From contig JANNOM010000111.1 of assembly GCA_031399065.1 (NCBI GenBank), forward strand, positions 14,509-78,508: 64,000 nucleotides of DNA. Reading direction: 5' to 3'. Shown here one piece after another: positions 46,268-55,034 of this stretch. Origin of the DNA: JADCRZ01 sp031399065. Its GTDB lineage: Bacteria > Bacteroidota > Bacteroidia > Chitinophagales > Chitinophagaceae. Position numbers and translations under genes: made by a program. The notes beneath the pieces were generated by a model that did no database searches, had not been told where the DNA came from, and saw nothing but the letters and a program-made list of their open reading frames with translations. Within the stretch, counting starts at the first letter, position 1. The number at the start of each line of letters is the position of its first letter.

Positions 46268-48223
46268 TTAATGATTCAACAAAAATTGCTTCCTTCCAAC
46301 AACTATCGACTGATGGGAGGTCTGAGTTACAGCAGGATGCACTTCGCCGTTTTTTATAAGTGTTAATACAACGGATATATTTTTATCACAGCCTATATCA
46401 ATCGCTTTACTGTATTTATACTTATTCCCCTGGAAGTAAATACCGGTTGTATTTTCTTTAGTTGTGCCATTGTAAGGAATATGGGAAATATTTATTTTTA
46501 GTGCTGTATTTGTTTGGCTAATTACTACTGCCTTCATCGAGCTGCCATCTGGTGCGGTGATCAGAAAGCCATCTGGTTGTAATAGCACCTGGTTAAAAGC
46601 GGGCGTATTCATTCGCCATGTTTTCCCATTTTCCGAAGAATCAATAACAATAAAAACAGCTTGCGCATCCGTACTGGTATGATAGTCCACTTTAAATATC
46701 CGTCGATGAGATAACACTCCCATACAACTGCCCGAGCCAGTAGTATTACCTGATCCATCGGGTTCAAATTCGTAGCTAATGAGGCGGCCGACCTTTCCGC
46801 TTTCATAACTTTTATCGAGAGGAATTTGTTCTTCCGGAAATAGGTTCGTTTGCCCCGCTTTCAGTGCGGTTCGTCCTGCTCCTATGGCCCAGATATTATT
46901 CAATCCCAGTATGCGAAAGCTAAGGTTATCGCCTGATTGATGGGCTTTTACTCTTTTTGCTGTAACGGTAAATGTCGCAACGATGTCATTACTGTCTTTA
47001 AATCTGTTTCTGCAAACGGTTACCCCTTGTGATGGATCGGCAAAATTCAACCAGCCGGCTTCTGTTGGATTTCGGGAGATTACGCTTGCATCATCGAACG
47101 CCATTTTTAGAAATAGCGATTTCACATCGACGATGCTTTCCAGGTATTCAGCAGTCCATTTTATATAGGCCAATTGCGCGGCAGGATATAACCGGAGGGC
47201 ATACCAGAAAAAGTCAGCATCCACTCCCAAATTATCATCCGCCAGATCAGCCTTTATGCCCTTACCCTCCGCTGCTTCTACATTGATACATGCGGTGGCA
47301 GCCGCCCTTGCCGATTGAACGGCATGAGGTGCAAGTTGATTAATGGCCTTGCCTTTCAGGTATTTGCTATTTTCCAACGCAATCAACGCGGGGCTTATAA
47401 AAGACCAATTGTAAAAATGATAGCCCATGCTTTCCGCCGTCCATCCATCCGGGTTGATGTTTTGTTGAATATGATCTTTAAGGCGTTGCCTTGCATCCCA
47501 AACCAACGCAGTACTCAGTGAATTTTTATACCCTTTTACAATGGGTTCATCACATACCAGTGCTGCAAACAAAACGGTTCCGTAACGAACCCCCATCCAG
47601 TTACTTTCCTGTGCATAATTTGCCTCCACACCCATTACGGATTGCAGCGATAATGCCGCGGACAGTATCTGTCTTGAATATTCGACCCTGCGCCCGGTGG
47701 GCAGGGCATCGTAGCAAAGATCATACGCTATGGCAGCGGCTTTCAAAAGTTGTGCACGGGTTAGCCCCTTTACCATCGGTTGGTGAAAAACGATTGAATC
47801 GGTAATCGTCCGTTCCAGCAAAGCCATTACTTTATCAGCATACTTTTTATCTTGTGTAATAGCGTACAGGTAGGCAAAAGACTCCAGTAATTCTCCAGCG
47901 GCATAGGCATTTTTAATTGAAATGACATCATCCTGCAAAAGTTGTCGCATTGGCAGTTTATCTTCCAGTGTCTTTAGCGTGTTAAGATGCCCCATACCTG
48001 AAAACTTCGACCAGATAACTTTTTGGTCATTTACATTAATTAATCCCCTTGGATGGATAAACTCGTCATTTTTTACCGTCACCCCAACAGGATTTCCCGA
48101 TAGTGCCCACGTTGTGTAAGATGATTCTTTTGCGCTTGCCGTGGCGATTAAGCCGCCATATAAAAGTATAAACCAAGCGGTAAAATCTTTCCACCTTCCT
48201 GTTACCATAACAATTATCTTCAT
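46268..48223 (-). CDS. heparinase II/III-like polysaccharide lyase
   Basis: 651 residues from the ATG at 48223 (MKIIVMVTGR...), which leads into a signal peptide ending ATASAK. The N-terminal 400 residues form a helical toroid. The ANYAQESNWMGVRYG segment, with the Asn-Trp of the SNW motif, and the Tyr/His stretch AESMGYHFYNW resemble catalytic residues of heparinase II/III-type and alginate lyases (PL8/15/17/21-like). The C-terminal 250 residues are a beta-sandwich. It would cleave a uronate-containing glycan by beta-elimination. The specific PL family is uncertain. It is the first enzyme gene after susD in the PUL. Confidence 0.65.
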   Translation of the reverse strand: MKIIVMVTGRWKDFTAWFILLYGGLIATASAKESSYTTWALSGNPVGVTVKNDEFIHPRGLINVNDQKVIWSKFSGMGHLNTLKTLEDKLPMRQLLQDDVISIKNAYAAGELLESFAYLYAITQDKKYADKVMALLERTITDSIVFHQPMVKGLTRAQLLKAAAIAYDLCYDALPTGRRVEYSRQILSAALSLQSVMGVEANYAQESNWMGVRYGTVLFAALVCDEPIVKGYKNSLSTALVWDARQRLKDHIQQNINPDGWTAESMGYHFYNWSFISPALIALENSKYLKGKAINQLAPHAVQSARAAATACINVEAAEGKGIKADLADDNLGVDADFFWYALRLYPAAQLAYIKWTAEYLESIVDVKSLFLKMAFDDASVISRNPTEAGWLNFADPSQGVTVCRNRFKDSNDIVATFTVTAKRVKAHQSGDNLSFRILGLNNIWAIGAGRTALKAGQTNLFPEEQIPLDKSYESGKVGRLISYEFEPDGSGNTTGSGSCMGVLSHRRIFKVDYHTSTDAQAVFIVIDSSENGKTWRMNTPAFNQVLLQPDGFLITAPDGSSMKAVVISQTNTALKINISHIPYNGTTKENTTGIYFQGNKYKYSKAIDIGCDKNISVVLTLIKNGEVHPAVTQTSHQSIVVGRKQFLLNH

Positions 48224-48313
48224 TTTAGCGTATGGAATCATGTGTAAACAAATATCTCGCCTGCCCATGATAACCGGTCAACAGCCGTTCGTCAGCGATA
48301 AGCAAATCGCTGG

Positions 48314-49903
48314 TTATTTCCCCGCATTGGAGTTTATATCCGACTCAATATTAGGAATGGGAATCACCAGCGTTGGGCTTTTCCAATCCAATGGTGTTAC
48401 ACCCGTTCTGTCACCGGGAGGAATGGGTAGACCGATTGCCTGTAGATAGTACAGCCGGTCATCTTCAAAAATCAGTTCCCGCATCCTTTCCTGGTGTATC
48501 ATATTCACCGTTAAGTCGGCGGCCAGTACTGTTGACAATCCTGCCCGCTGCCGCACTGTATTCAAGTCGGAAGCGGCGGCATTTCTGTCGCCCTGGGTAA
48601 ATGAAATATAGGCACGGGTAAGATATAATTCTGCTGACCGCATAAAGGGAATACTGAATAACAAATTGCTGCCAACCGTATTCCTGTTTAATTTATTACA
48701 CCAAACATAGGTACGGGTATATGCGGTAAACTCAGTGCGTGGATCGTATCCGGCAGGTATAGCCCTCCACAACTGCGCCAGCCTTTTATCGGTACTGCTG
48801 ATAGTAAAGTTATTGGCGGTCGGTTGCACACCCGGCGGTGTTCCGGAAGGCAGATTAGTAATGGTTAACGAATTGGCAGACCAGCCTACCTCATTCAAAA
48901 AGGCATCGCTTGCGGAAATCAATCTGCCGCCGTTTATTGTGTTACTACCCCTGTTGGTAAATCCAAACATATAGCCAATGGGCGAAGACTTCCACTGTTG
49001 CTGTGCGGTACTGTATTGCACGTATTGCCAAACCACTTCATTTCCTTTTGCTGCCAGGCCAGTCTTGTTGAAAGCTTCAATCGGATCCTGGTTTAGTAAA
49101 AATCTATTGGAATTTAAAACGGAGTCTGAAAATTGTTTTGCTTTCGGTAGATCTTTCATTTGAAAATAAACACGGGCCAGTAAAAAATGAGCGGCAGACC
49201 GGTTTGCCCGATCCTGGTACTCGAGTGGATCAATACCCGCGCGGTAAGCAGATGGCAATAAGGTAGCAGCCCTGTTCAAGTCGGCTAAAATTTGATCATA
49301 AACCTGTTGAACGGTTGCCCGCTCCGGATTGGGAAATGGTTCTTTGGATGGATCCGTTTTCAGTATGATGGATTTAGACGTGTTGTCTGCTCCATAGGGA
49401 AGGCCATGCATACGCACCATTGTAAAATGTATCCAGGCCCTCAGGAAAAGTGCTTCGCCAACGATCCTGTCTGTCCAAAGCGAGCCGTACTGGTCTTTGA
49501 AAGGGCCATTTTTATCCACCCAACCAATAATCTCATTGCTAAGTGCCAGGCCCATATATGCGCCGCGCCACATATTTGCATACAGCGATACATCATTGCG
49601 GATCCCGATGTTCCGGTCGTACAATGAATTTTCAAAATCACCGGTAACGGCATTCTTATGCAGGTATCCCAGGTCGGATAGCAGGGCTTCATGGTTATGT
49701 TGCAACCCGACGATGCCCCGGAACCCTTCGTATCCGCTGATGCCATAATAGGCACCTGCAATTAATCTTTCCAGATCGGAAGTGCTTCCCCATTGATCGG
49801 TGGCTAAATTGGTTTGAGGCTGCGCTTTATCCAGCCATTCTTTTTTACAGGCGGTAAAAAATAAACCAGTGAGTATTGTGGAGAACAATAATATCTTTTT
49901 CAT
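48314..49903 (-). CDS. susD: SusD/RagB-type surface glycan-binding lipoprotein
   Basis: 529 residues. Lipoprotein signal with lipobox FFTAC (Cys19). SusD-type features: WLDKAQPQTNLATDQWGSTSDLERLIAGAYYGISG at the start, FLRAWIHFTMVRMHGLPYG (near 150), a TPR-like helical body, FAAYDRANRSAAHFLLARVYFQMK, the YLTRAYISFTQGDRNAAASDLNTVRQRAG motif (near 420) and the closing RMRELIFEDDRLYYLQAIGLPIPPG. It binds glycan at the outer-membrane surface and docks on the SusC transporter encoded 18 bases upstream. The gene symbol marks the family, not starch specificity. Confidence 0.93.
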   Translation of the reverse strand: MKKILLFSTILTGLFFTACKKEWLDKAQPQTNLATDQWGSTSDLERLIAGAYYGISGYEGFRGIVGLQHNHEALLSDLGYLHKNAVTGDFENSLYDRNIGIRNDVSLYANMWRGAYMGLALSNEIIGWVDKNGPFKDQYGSLWTDRIVGEALFLRAWIHFTMVRMHGLPYGADNTSKSIILKTDPSKEPFPNPERATVQQVYDQILADLNRAATLLPSAYRAGIDPLEYQDRANRSAAHFLLARVYFQMKDLPKAKQFSDSVLNSNRFLLNQDPIEAFNKTGLAAKGNEVVWQYVQYSTAQQQWKSSPIGYMFGFTNRGSNTINGGRLISASDAFLNEVGWSANSLTITNLPSGTPPGVQPTANNFTISSTDKRLAQLWRAIPAGYDPRTEFTAYTRTYVWCNKLNRNTVGSNLLFSIPFMRSAELYLTRAYISFTQGDRNAAASDLNTVRQRAGLSTVLAADLTVNMIHQERMRELIFEDDRLYYLQAIGLPIPPGDRTGVTPLDWKSPTLVIPIPNIESDINSNAGK

Positions 49904-49921
49904 ATCAATAAATTAAGTTAG

Positions 49922-52900
49922 TTAAAAGGTAAAGGATATTCCTGCGTTCATGGAGCGTACTTGTGGTATGGGTGCCGAACCGATTAATCCCTGGTTCAGG
50001 TTCCTGTCCTGCGAATTACCCGTCACGTTAGCAAATTCAGGATCGAAGCCCGGATAATCAGTAAAGGTAATCAGGTTATTAGCGTTCAGGTAAATTCTCA
50101 CACCCTGCATTCTTATTTTTTGCACCCATGCGAGCGGAAAATTATATCCTATCTGTACGGTTTTCAGTCTCGCAAAATCACCTTTGTATAAATAACGGGT
50201 AGTTCTTGTACCCATTGTTTGCGGGGATGGTGTACCATTGGTGGGATTATTAAAATTGTCGCGCAGGTTCCAGGTAAGTTTTGGATAGGCCGCATTGGTT
50301 TTATCACTCTCCCATGTGTTGTTGTAAACGTCGGCAAAAATTACATTGGTTCCGGTTCGTACATAAGAATTGCTTTCCCTTAATCCATCATAAATATAAT
50401 TTCCTCCGGAGAATATAAATAAGGCAGTCAGGTCTAATCCCTTGTACGAAAAAGTATTAGTTAAGCCGCCAAACCAGGTAGGTAATCCCTGCTTTCCTTT
50501 ATGTACAATGCGATTGTTGTTGATATTGGTTTGCGTGGCCCGTATTACATTTTCTGTTTTGACCGTTTCACCGGTTTCCCTTAGAATTTGGGCATCTATC
50601 TGATAAATAGTTTCGAAGCCTTCATTGTCTAATCCCGCATATTCTGCTAAATAATAATTCCCCAACTGCGCCCCGATTTGTGTGATTCCAACGCCCTGCT
50701 GAATGCCTATTGCAACCGGATTGGCACCGGTTGGCAGTAATTTAAACTGCGGTGTTAAATCCAATACGTTATTTTTGATAAAGGAAATATTTAAATCGGT
50801 CGTCCATCTGAATCCATTGCTCGACATAATATTCATCGAGCTTAACTCGAATTCTACGCCCCTGTTCCGCAGGTCGCCGATATTGGTGATTACGCTTACT
50901 GATCCTGCTCCGATACCAACATTGGGTGCAACCGGCACATTCAGCAACATGCCTTTTGAAACCCGGTTAAAATAACCAACAGAGCCCTTTAATCTGTTTT
51001 GTAACAATCCGAATTCCAGCGCCATATCGAACTGGTTATTTTTTTCCCAGCCGATATTCTGATTTGCCAACACGCTAAATGCGAGCGCCGCAGATTGTCC
51101 ATACACTGGCCAGTTTACATAGTTGTTGAGATACGCAAAACTTGGAATATTGGCATTGCCGGTTTGTCCATAGCTTGTCCTCAGTTTTAAAAAGCTAAAG
51201 GCTTGCAGAACGGGAGCCTGCTTCGCAAATTGTTCATTGGAAACGATCCATCCGGCTGAAACTGCGGGAAAATTACCAAAGCGGTTTTCAATACCAAAAG
51301 GAGTAGCCCCATCCCTTCTGAAACTGGCACCCAACAGATACCGGTCTTTAAATTTGTAATTGGCACGTCCAAAGTAAGAAGTGAACCTGCGATCCGGAAA
51401 AATACCGGAAACCGCTGTAATAAATTGTGTTTGACCGTTTGCAATCTCTCCTATTTCCTGTTGGGTGCCCACCAATCCTTCAAAGGCATAATCCTGCCTT
51501 CTGGATTTAGTATTTTGTGCTTCCGTACCTACCGTAAGCGTGATATTATGATTAGCATTAAATGTTTTATCGTAATTCAAATAGGCGGTTCCACTATAGT
51601 TCTGGATAAATCTTCCTACTTCATCGGCCCTTCTGTTATAACGAATAATATCGCTTGCCCAGCGAATTGCATTAGAGTTCAGAAAGTCCGAAGATGCTTC
51701 TAACCTCAGTGTTAACTCGGGCAACAGATCATATGCGGCAAAAACGTTTGCTACAAACCGGTTTTGGTTTTCCTGGTCGCGATAGTTGGAAGGATCGTTA
51801 CCAGCCACCGTATTTCGTCCGCGCAATGGGTCGAAGTAGGTGCCATCGAGATTATAAACCGGCATAATAGGCAAAGCACCGCTGTTAACCTGGCCCCAGC
51901 CACCACTGGCACCGGTATTACCCCTTCCGACAGCACCCCCATTACCACCGACGCCCAGTTGTGGAATTTTAGAATCGAGGTAACTAAAAGAAAGCCTCGC
52001 ACCTGTCCTTAGTTTACTGGAGGGATTAAAATCAATATTAGATCTCACAGAATATCTTTTCAGGTCATTATTTCTGATAATCCCCTTTTCGTCCCGCATT
52101 TGCCCGGATAGGTAAAAGCTACCTTTATCAAACCCGTTGGAGGTAGAAAAATTTACTTCAGTCAGCTCGCCGTCCTGCAGAAGCTGGTCCTGCCAGTTGG
52201 TATTAGTTTGATCAGCCAGCGCCCTTGTCCATGTAGTGTTTGGCCCAAATTGTGCCCCGCCAATTCCGGCCGGAGTTGGCAAATTATTGTTTACCAGGGT
52301 TAACGGATCAAAGGATACCAGGTTGGGGGCGATGCCATAATTAACACTATTGGTGCGTGCTTTATCCACCATTTCAAGCCATTGCGGGCCGCTAACGTAA
52401 TCCATGGTCTTGATAGCTTTTGTAATGCCCCTGTTTACATCCAGCGTAGTTTTCCCCTGACCTTTTTTTCCGGTCTTGGTTGTTACTAACACCACTCCAT
52501 TGGCACCACGTGAACCGTAAATGGCAGTTGCTGCTGCATCTTTTAAAACTTCTACCGATTCTATATCGTAGGGGTTTATGTTGATCAGCGGATTCAGCCC
52601 GCGGGTACCGGTGAGATCCTGAAAAATAATCATACCATCCACTACATACAGTGGCTCTGTTCCTGAAGATACCGAACTGGTTCCTCTAACCTGAATTCTG
52701 ACGGGGCTACCCGGAGTACCACCCGCCTGTGATACCTGTAAACCAGGAGCCCGCCCCTGTAAAGCAGCGTCAAATGAACCTACCGGAACACCTGACAGTT
52801 TATCTCCGTTGATAGTAGAACTGGCACCGGTTCGGTCAATCCGTTTTTGAGTGCCATAACCTATCACCACTACGTCATTCATTTTTTGAATATCCTCTTC

Positions 52901-53176
52901 CAGGATAATTGTTAACTCCGATAAGTTGCCTGTTTCCACTTCCTGCGGAAAAAAGCCGATCCCCGAGATTAGTAATTTAGCCGTTGCTGGTACGGCCAGT
53001 GTAAACGAACCATCTGAACCCGAACTGGTTCCTTGCTTCTTTCCTTTCACCAATATACTGGCGCCCTGTACAGGTGCACCATTTGATCGTCCGACAATTT
53101 TTCCTGAAAAAATACGATCCTGCGAGAATGCAAAGATCGATAAAAAGCATGCACAGCCAAGCAGTAGATACTTCAT
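49922..53176 (-). CDS. susC: SusC/RagA TonB-linked outer-membrane glycan transporter
   Basis: 1084 residues from the ATG at 53176, which opens a signal peptide (MKYLLLGCACFLSIFAFSQ). The order is: carboxypeptidase-regulatory-like domain (GKIVGRSNGAPVQGASILVKGKKQGTSSGSDGSF), TonB box region (VVVIGYGTQKR), plug domain (LQGRAPGLQVSQAGGTPGSPVRIQVRG, EPLYVVDGM), then a beta-barrel ending SMNAGISFTF. It imports oligosaccharides into the periplasm using TonB-derived energy. Its upstream region has a promoter-like pair and a palindrome (see 53210-53270). It forms a pair with SusD and is the first gene of the PUL. Confidence 0.95.
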   Translation of the reverse strand: MKYLLLGCACFLSIFAFSQDRIFSGKIVGRSNGAPVQGASILVKGKKQGTSSGSDGSFTLAVPATAKLLISGIGFFPQEVETGNLSELTIILEEDIQKMNDVVVIGYGTQKRIDRTGASSTINGDKLSGVPVGSFDAALQGRAPGLQVSQAGGTPGSPVRIQVRGTSSVSSGTEPLYVVDGMIIFQDLTGTRGLNPLININPYDIESVEVLKDAAATAIYGSRGANGVVLVTTKTGKKGQGKTTLDVNRGITKAIKTMDYVSGPQWLEMVDKARTNSVNYGIAPNLVSFDPLTLVNNNLPTPAGIGGAQFGPNTTWTRALADQTNTNWQDQLLQDGELTEVNFSTSNGFDKGSFYLSGQMRDEKGIIRNNDLKRYSVRSNIDFNPSSKLRTGARLSFSYLDSKIPQLGVGGNGGAVGRGNTGASGGWGQVNSGALPIMPVYNLDGTYFDPLRGRNTVAGNDPSNYRDQENQNRFVANVFAAYDLLPELTLRLEASSDFLNSNAIRWASDIIRYNRRADEVGRFIQNYSGTAYLNYDKTFNANHNITLTVGTEAQNTKSRRQDYAFEGLVGTQQEIGEIANGQTQFITAVSGIFPDRRFTSYFGRANYKFKDRYLLGASFRRDGATPFGIENRFGNFPAVSAGWIVSNEQFAKQAPVLQAFSFLKLRTSYGQTGNANIPSFAYLNNYVNWPVYGQSAALAFSVLANQNIGWEKNNQFDMALEFGLLQNRLKGSVGYFNRVSKGMLLNVPVAPNVGIGAGSVSVITNIGDLRNRGVEFELSSMNIMSSNGFRWTTDLNISFIKNNVLDLTPQFKLLPTGANPVAIGIQQGVGITQIGAQLGNYYLAEYAGLDNEGFETIYQIDAQILRETGETVKTENVIRATQTNINNNRIVHKGKQGLPTWFGGLTNTFSYKGLDLTALFIFSGGNYIYDGLRESNSYVRTGTNVIFADVYNNTWESDKTNAAYPKLTWNLRDNFNNPTNGTPSPQTMGTRTTRYLYKGDFARLKTVQIGYNFPLAWVQKIRMQGVRIYLNANNLITFTDYPGFDPEFANVTGNSQDRNLNQGLIGSAPIPQVRSMNAGISFTF

Positions 53177-53209
53177 ACAGTAAGTTTTTAAGTCAATCGT
53201 TATTGTTAA

Positions 53210-53235
53210 TATTAAGTGTCTTTTAACACTTAATA
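53210..53235. promoter_or_regulatory. operator-like inverted repeat upstream of susC
   Basis: Ten-base arms TATTAAGTGT and ACACTTAATA around CTTTTA. The core AAGTGT-N6-ACACTT also occurs upstream of the NrtR-type gene (54160-54176). It lies 34-59 bases before the susC start codon. Confidence 0.65.
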
Positions 53236-53238
53236 ATT

Positions 53239-53270
53239 TAAAATTAGATGTAAAAAAAGAAATCACAAAA
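53239..53270 (-). promoter_or_regulatory. putative Bacteroidota promoter of susC
   Basis: On the - strand a -33-like TTTTG (53270-53266) and a -7-like TAATTTTA (53246-53239, one change from TAnnTTTG) are separated by 19 bases. The predicted start of transcription falls in or next to the operator palindrome at 53210-53235. Confidence 0.5.
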
Positions 53271-53350
53271 TTTCTTAGTAACTATTTTTAAAAATATTTT
53301 AACGATAAATCGCAAGCAGGAAGCTATTGCCAGAGATGCAATACACAGGA

Positions 53351-54079
53351 TCACATATCAAAAAGAAAACCTTTGTCAAGAAGAACCTGGTACTTTTTTT
53401 TATTAAGGCAGAATAAAAAGGATCCCTTTTTAGAAGTATCCTTATCCTTTTCGGTAAGCTTTTTCAAAATGCCCATTTGCATTACTTTTCGTGTGAAGTT
53501 TCTTTTTTCCAATTCTCTGCCCAGTACAGATTGATATAAATTCCTTAAATGAGTCATGGTAAATTTTTCCGGTAATAATTCAAAACCGACAGGCTGAAAC
53601 CTGATTTTTCTTCGTAGGTCACTCAAAGCTTTGTTTAACATAAATGAATGATCATACACCAGCAATGGAACTTCTGAAACAGGAAACCACGTGGCGTCAA
53701 AGGTTTTAGTCAAACTTAATAACGTTGGCTCTATCCGTATAAGAGCAAAATAAGAAGTGGTAATCACCCGCTCGCTGGGTACACGGTCAAGATCACCAAA
53801 TGTGTGTACCTGCTCCATATATACATTTGACAGACCGGTCATTGTTTCTACGGTTATCCTTGCAGCTTCATCAATATTCAACTCCGGTTTAACAAAACCT
53901 CCGATTAACGACCAGTGGCCCCGGAATGGTTCATAAGGAAACCGGATCAGCAGGACATGCAGTTCCGACCCCTGAAAACCTAAAATTACGCAATCTACCG
54001 AGTGGAGAATACTCTTTTCGGCAGCATGGTATAAAGCGGGCGCAACCAGATTAGGCAAATGATTATTGATTCGGTTCAT
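53351..54079 (-). CDS. NrtR-type regulator: inactive Nudix domain plus winged helix
   Basis: 242 residues. Residues about 25-160 are a Nudix fold (HSVDCVILGFQGSELHVLLIRFPYEPFRGHWSLIGGFV). The region matching the Nudix box GX5EX7REUXEEXGU reads L67, I75, T76, T79, M80 at the catalytic positions, so all key glutamates are replaced and hydrolysis is unlikely. Residues about 170-220 (PEKFTMTHLRNLYQSVLGRELEKRNFTRKVMQMGILKKL) match the C-terminal winged helix of NrtR/AraR-type regulators. Relatives sense sugars such as arabinose, or ADP-ribose. It is next to susC on the same strand, and the shared palindromes suggest control of the PUL and of itself. Confidence 0.85.
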   Translation of the reverse strand: MNRINNHLPNLVAPALYHAAEKSILHSVDCVILGFQGSELHVLLIRFPYEPFRGHWSLIGGFVKPELNIDEAARITVETMTGLSNVYMEQVHTFGDLDRVPSERVITTSYFALIRIEPTLLSLTKTFDATWFPVSEVPLLVYDHSFMLNKALSDLRRKIRFQPVGFELLPEKFTMTHLRNLYQSVLGRELEKRNFTRKVMQMGILKKLTEKDKDTSKKGSFLFCLNKKKYQVLLDKGFLFDM

Positions 54080-54159
54080 AACAAACTACAAGGTTTAAAA
54101 ATTGATTTTATCTAAAAGTTGTTATGGTAAAACTAATGATAATAAGGGAAATTTATTTC

Positions 54160-54176
54160 AAGTGTTTTAAACACTT
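54160..54176. promoter_or_regulatory. operator-like inverted repeat upstream of the NrtR-type gene
   Basis: AAGTGTTTTAAACACTT, 8-base arms around one base, with the core AAGTGT-N5-ACACTT. It is 81 bases before the regulator's start codon and matches the susC operator core. The remaining gap up to 54461 holds only short frames with no recognisable gene. Confidence 0.6.
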
Positions 54177-54461
54177 TTGAAACTTAAAATTTTAAGCGGA
54201 AGGTAGGTATCCTTTATGCTGATGGAAGATTAGTCGGGCCTGGAAAACAAGGGTCAGATTGTTTACTGATAAGTTTTTGTAATCAATAGCTTTAGTTTTA
54301 CGGATACTCCATATTCGTTTCGTCTGGATTTTATAGAAAAAGAGTACCTGAATGAATATTAGAAGCAGTGTTATTACCACCAAAGAAAATATTTTAAAGC
54401 ATCATACATTACATTGTATGAAAAAACTATCAGCCCGCAAGTAAATAAGCTTCTTAAAACT

Positions 54462-55034
54462 TTAAAATACTTTCGCCCGCACTCTGCTTAACGTTTCTCT
54501 CGCTAGACCTAAATAAGACGCCAAATGTGTAACACTGACCCTACTGTCGATTCCAGGACGTTGGATTAACAAAAGTCTGTACTTTTCGTCAGGATCTTTA
54601 TTCTGTAAGAGAAATTTATGTTTTATCGTTTCATTCAGAATGCTTCTTACGGTATAGGCTTCTATTTCTTTAAAATTCGGATATAAATCATACAATTCAG
54701 CTAAATCATCATTATTGAAAACCAGGATTTCCGACTCTTGTACGGCCTGAATATGTAAATCTTCCTGTATTTTGGATAAAAATTTATCACAGTTGGTTAT
54801 AAAATCGGGCTCTAAAAAGAAATGGGTTGTCAGCTCCAATCCCTTTTCATTCACATAAAACATTCTGAAAGTACCATTAATAATAAATAAAGACCGCCTG
54901 CCGGCAAATTTACTTTGTTCTATTAGTTCACCGGCTTTCATTTTCTGATAAGTACTGATGGATAAAAAAGCCTGCAGGTCCTTCTCAGTAAGGTCAACAA
55001 TTTTACAGAGTTGATGTCTAATTTGTATTTCCAT
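54462..55034 (-). CDS. Crp/Fnr-family transcriptional regulator
   Basis: 190 residues. An N-terminal cyclic-nucleotide-binding-type domain (YQKMKAGELIEQSKFAGRRSLFIINGTFRMFYVNEKGLELTTHFF) leads through a C-helix into a winged helix with the HTH SVTHLASYLGLARETLSRVRAK. No cysteine cluster of the FNR iron-sulfur type is seen. It starts within the 3' end of the MBL-fold hydrolase gene (17-base overlap) and is the last gene of the DoxX / globin operon. A perfect TGTGA-N6-TCACA site upstream of the operon suggests autoregulation. Confidence 0.88.
   Translation of the reverse strand: MEIQIRHQLCKIVDLTEKDLQAFLSISTYQKMKAGELIEQSKFAGRRSLFIINGTFRMFYVNEKGLELTTHFFLEPDFITNCDKFLSKIQEDLHIQAVQESEILVFNNDDLAELYDLYPNFKEIEAYTVRSILNETIKHKFLLQNKDPDEKYRLLLIQRPGIDSRVSVTHLASYLGLARETLSRVRAKVF

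Noticed and set aside
54192..54383. 63-residue - strand frame between the NrtR-type and Crp/Fnr genes
   Set aside because: A hydrophobic start is followed by arbitrary sequence. No start context or family could be recognised.
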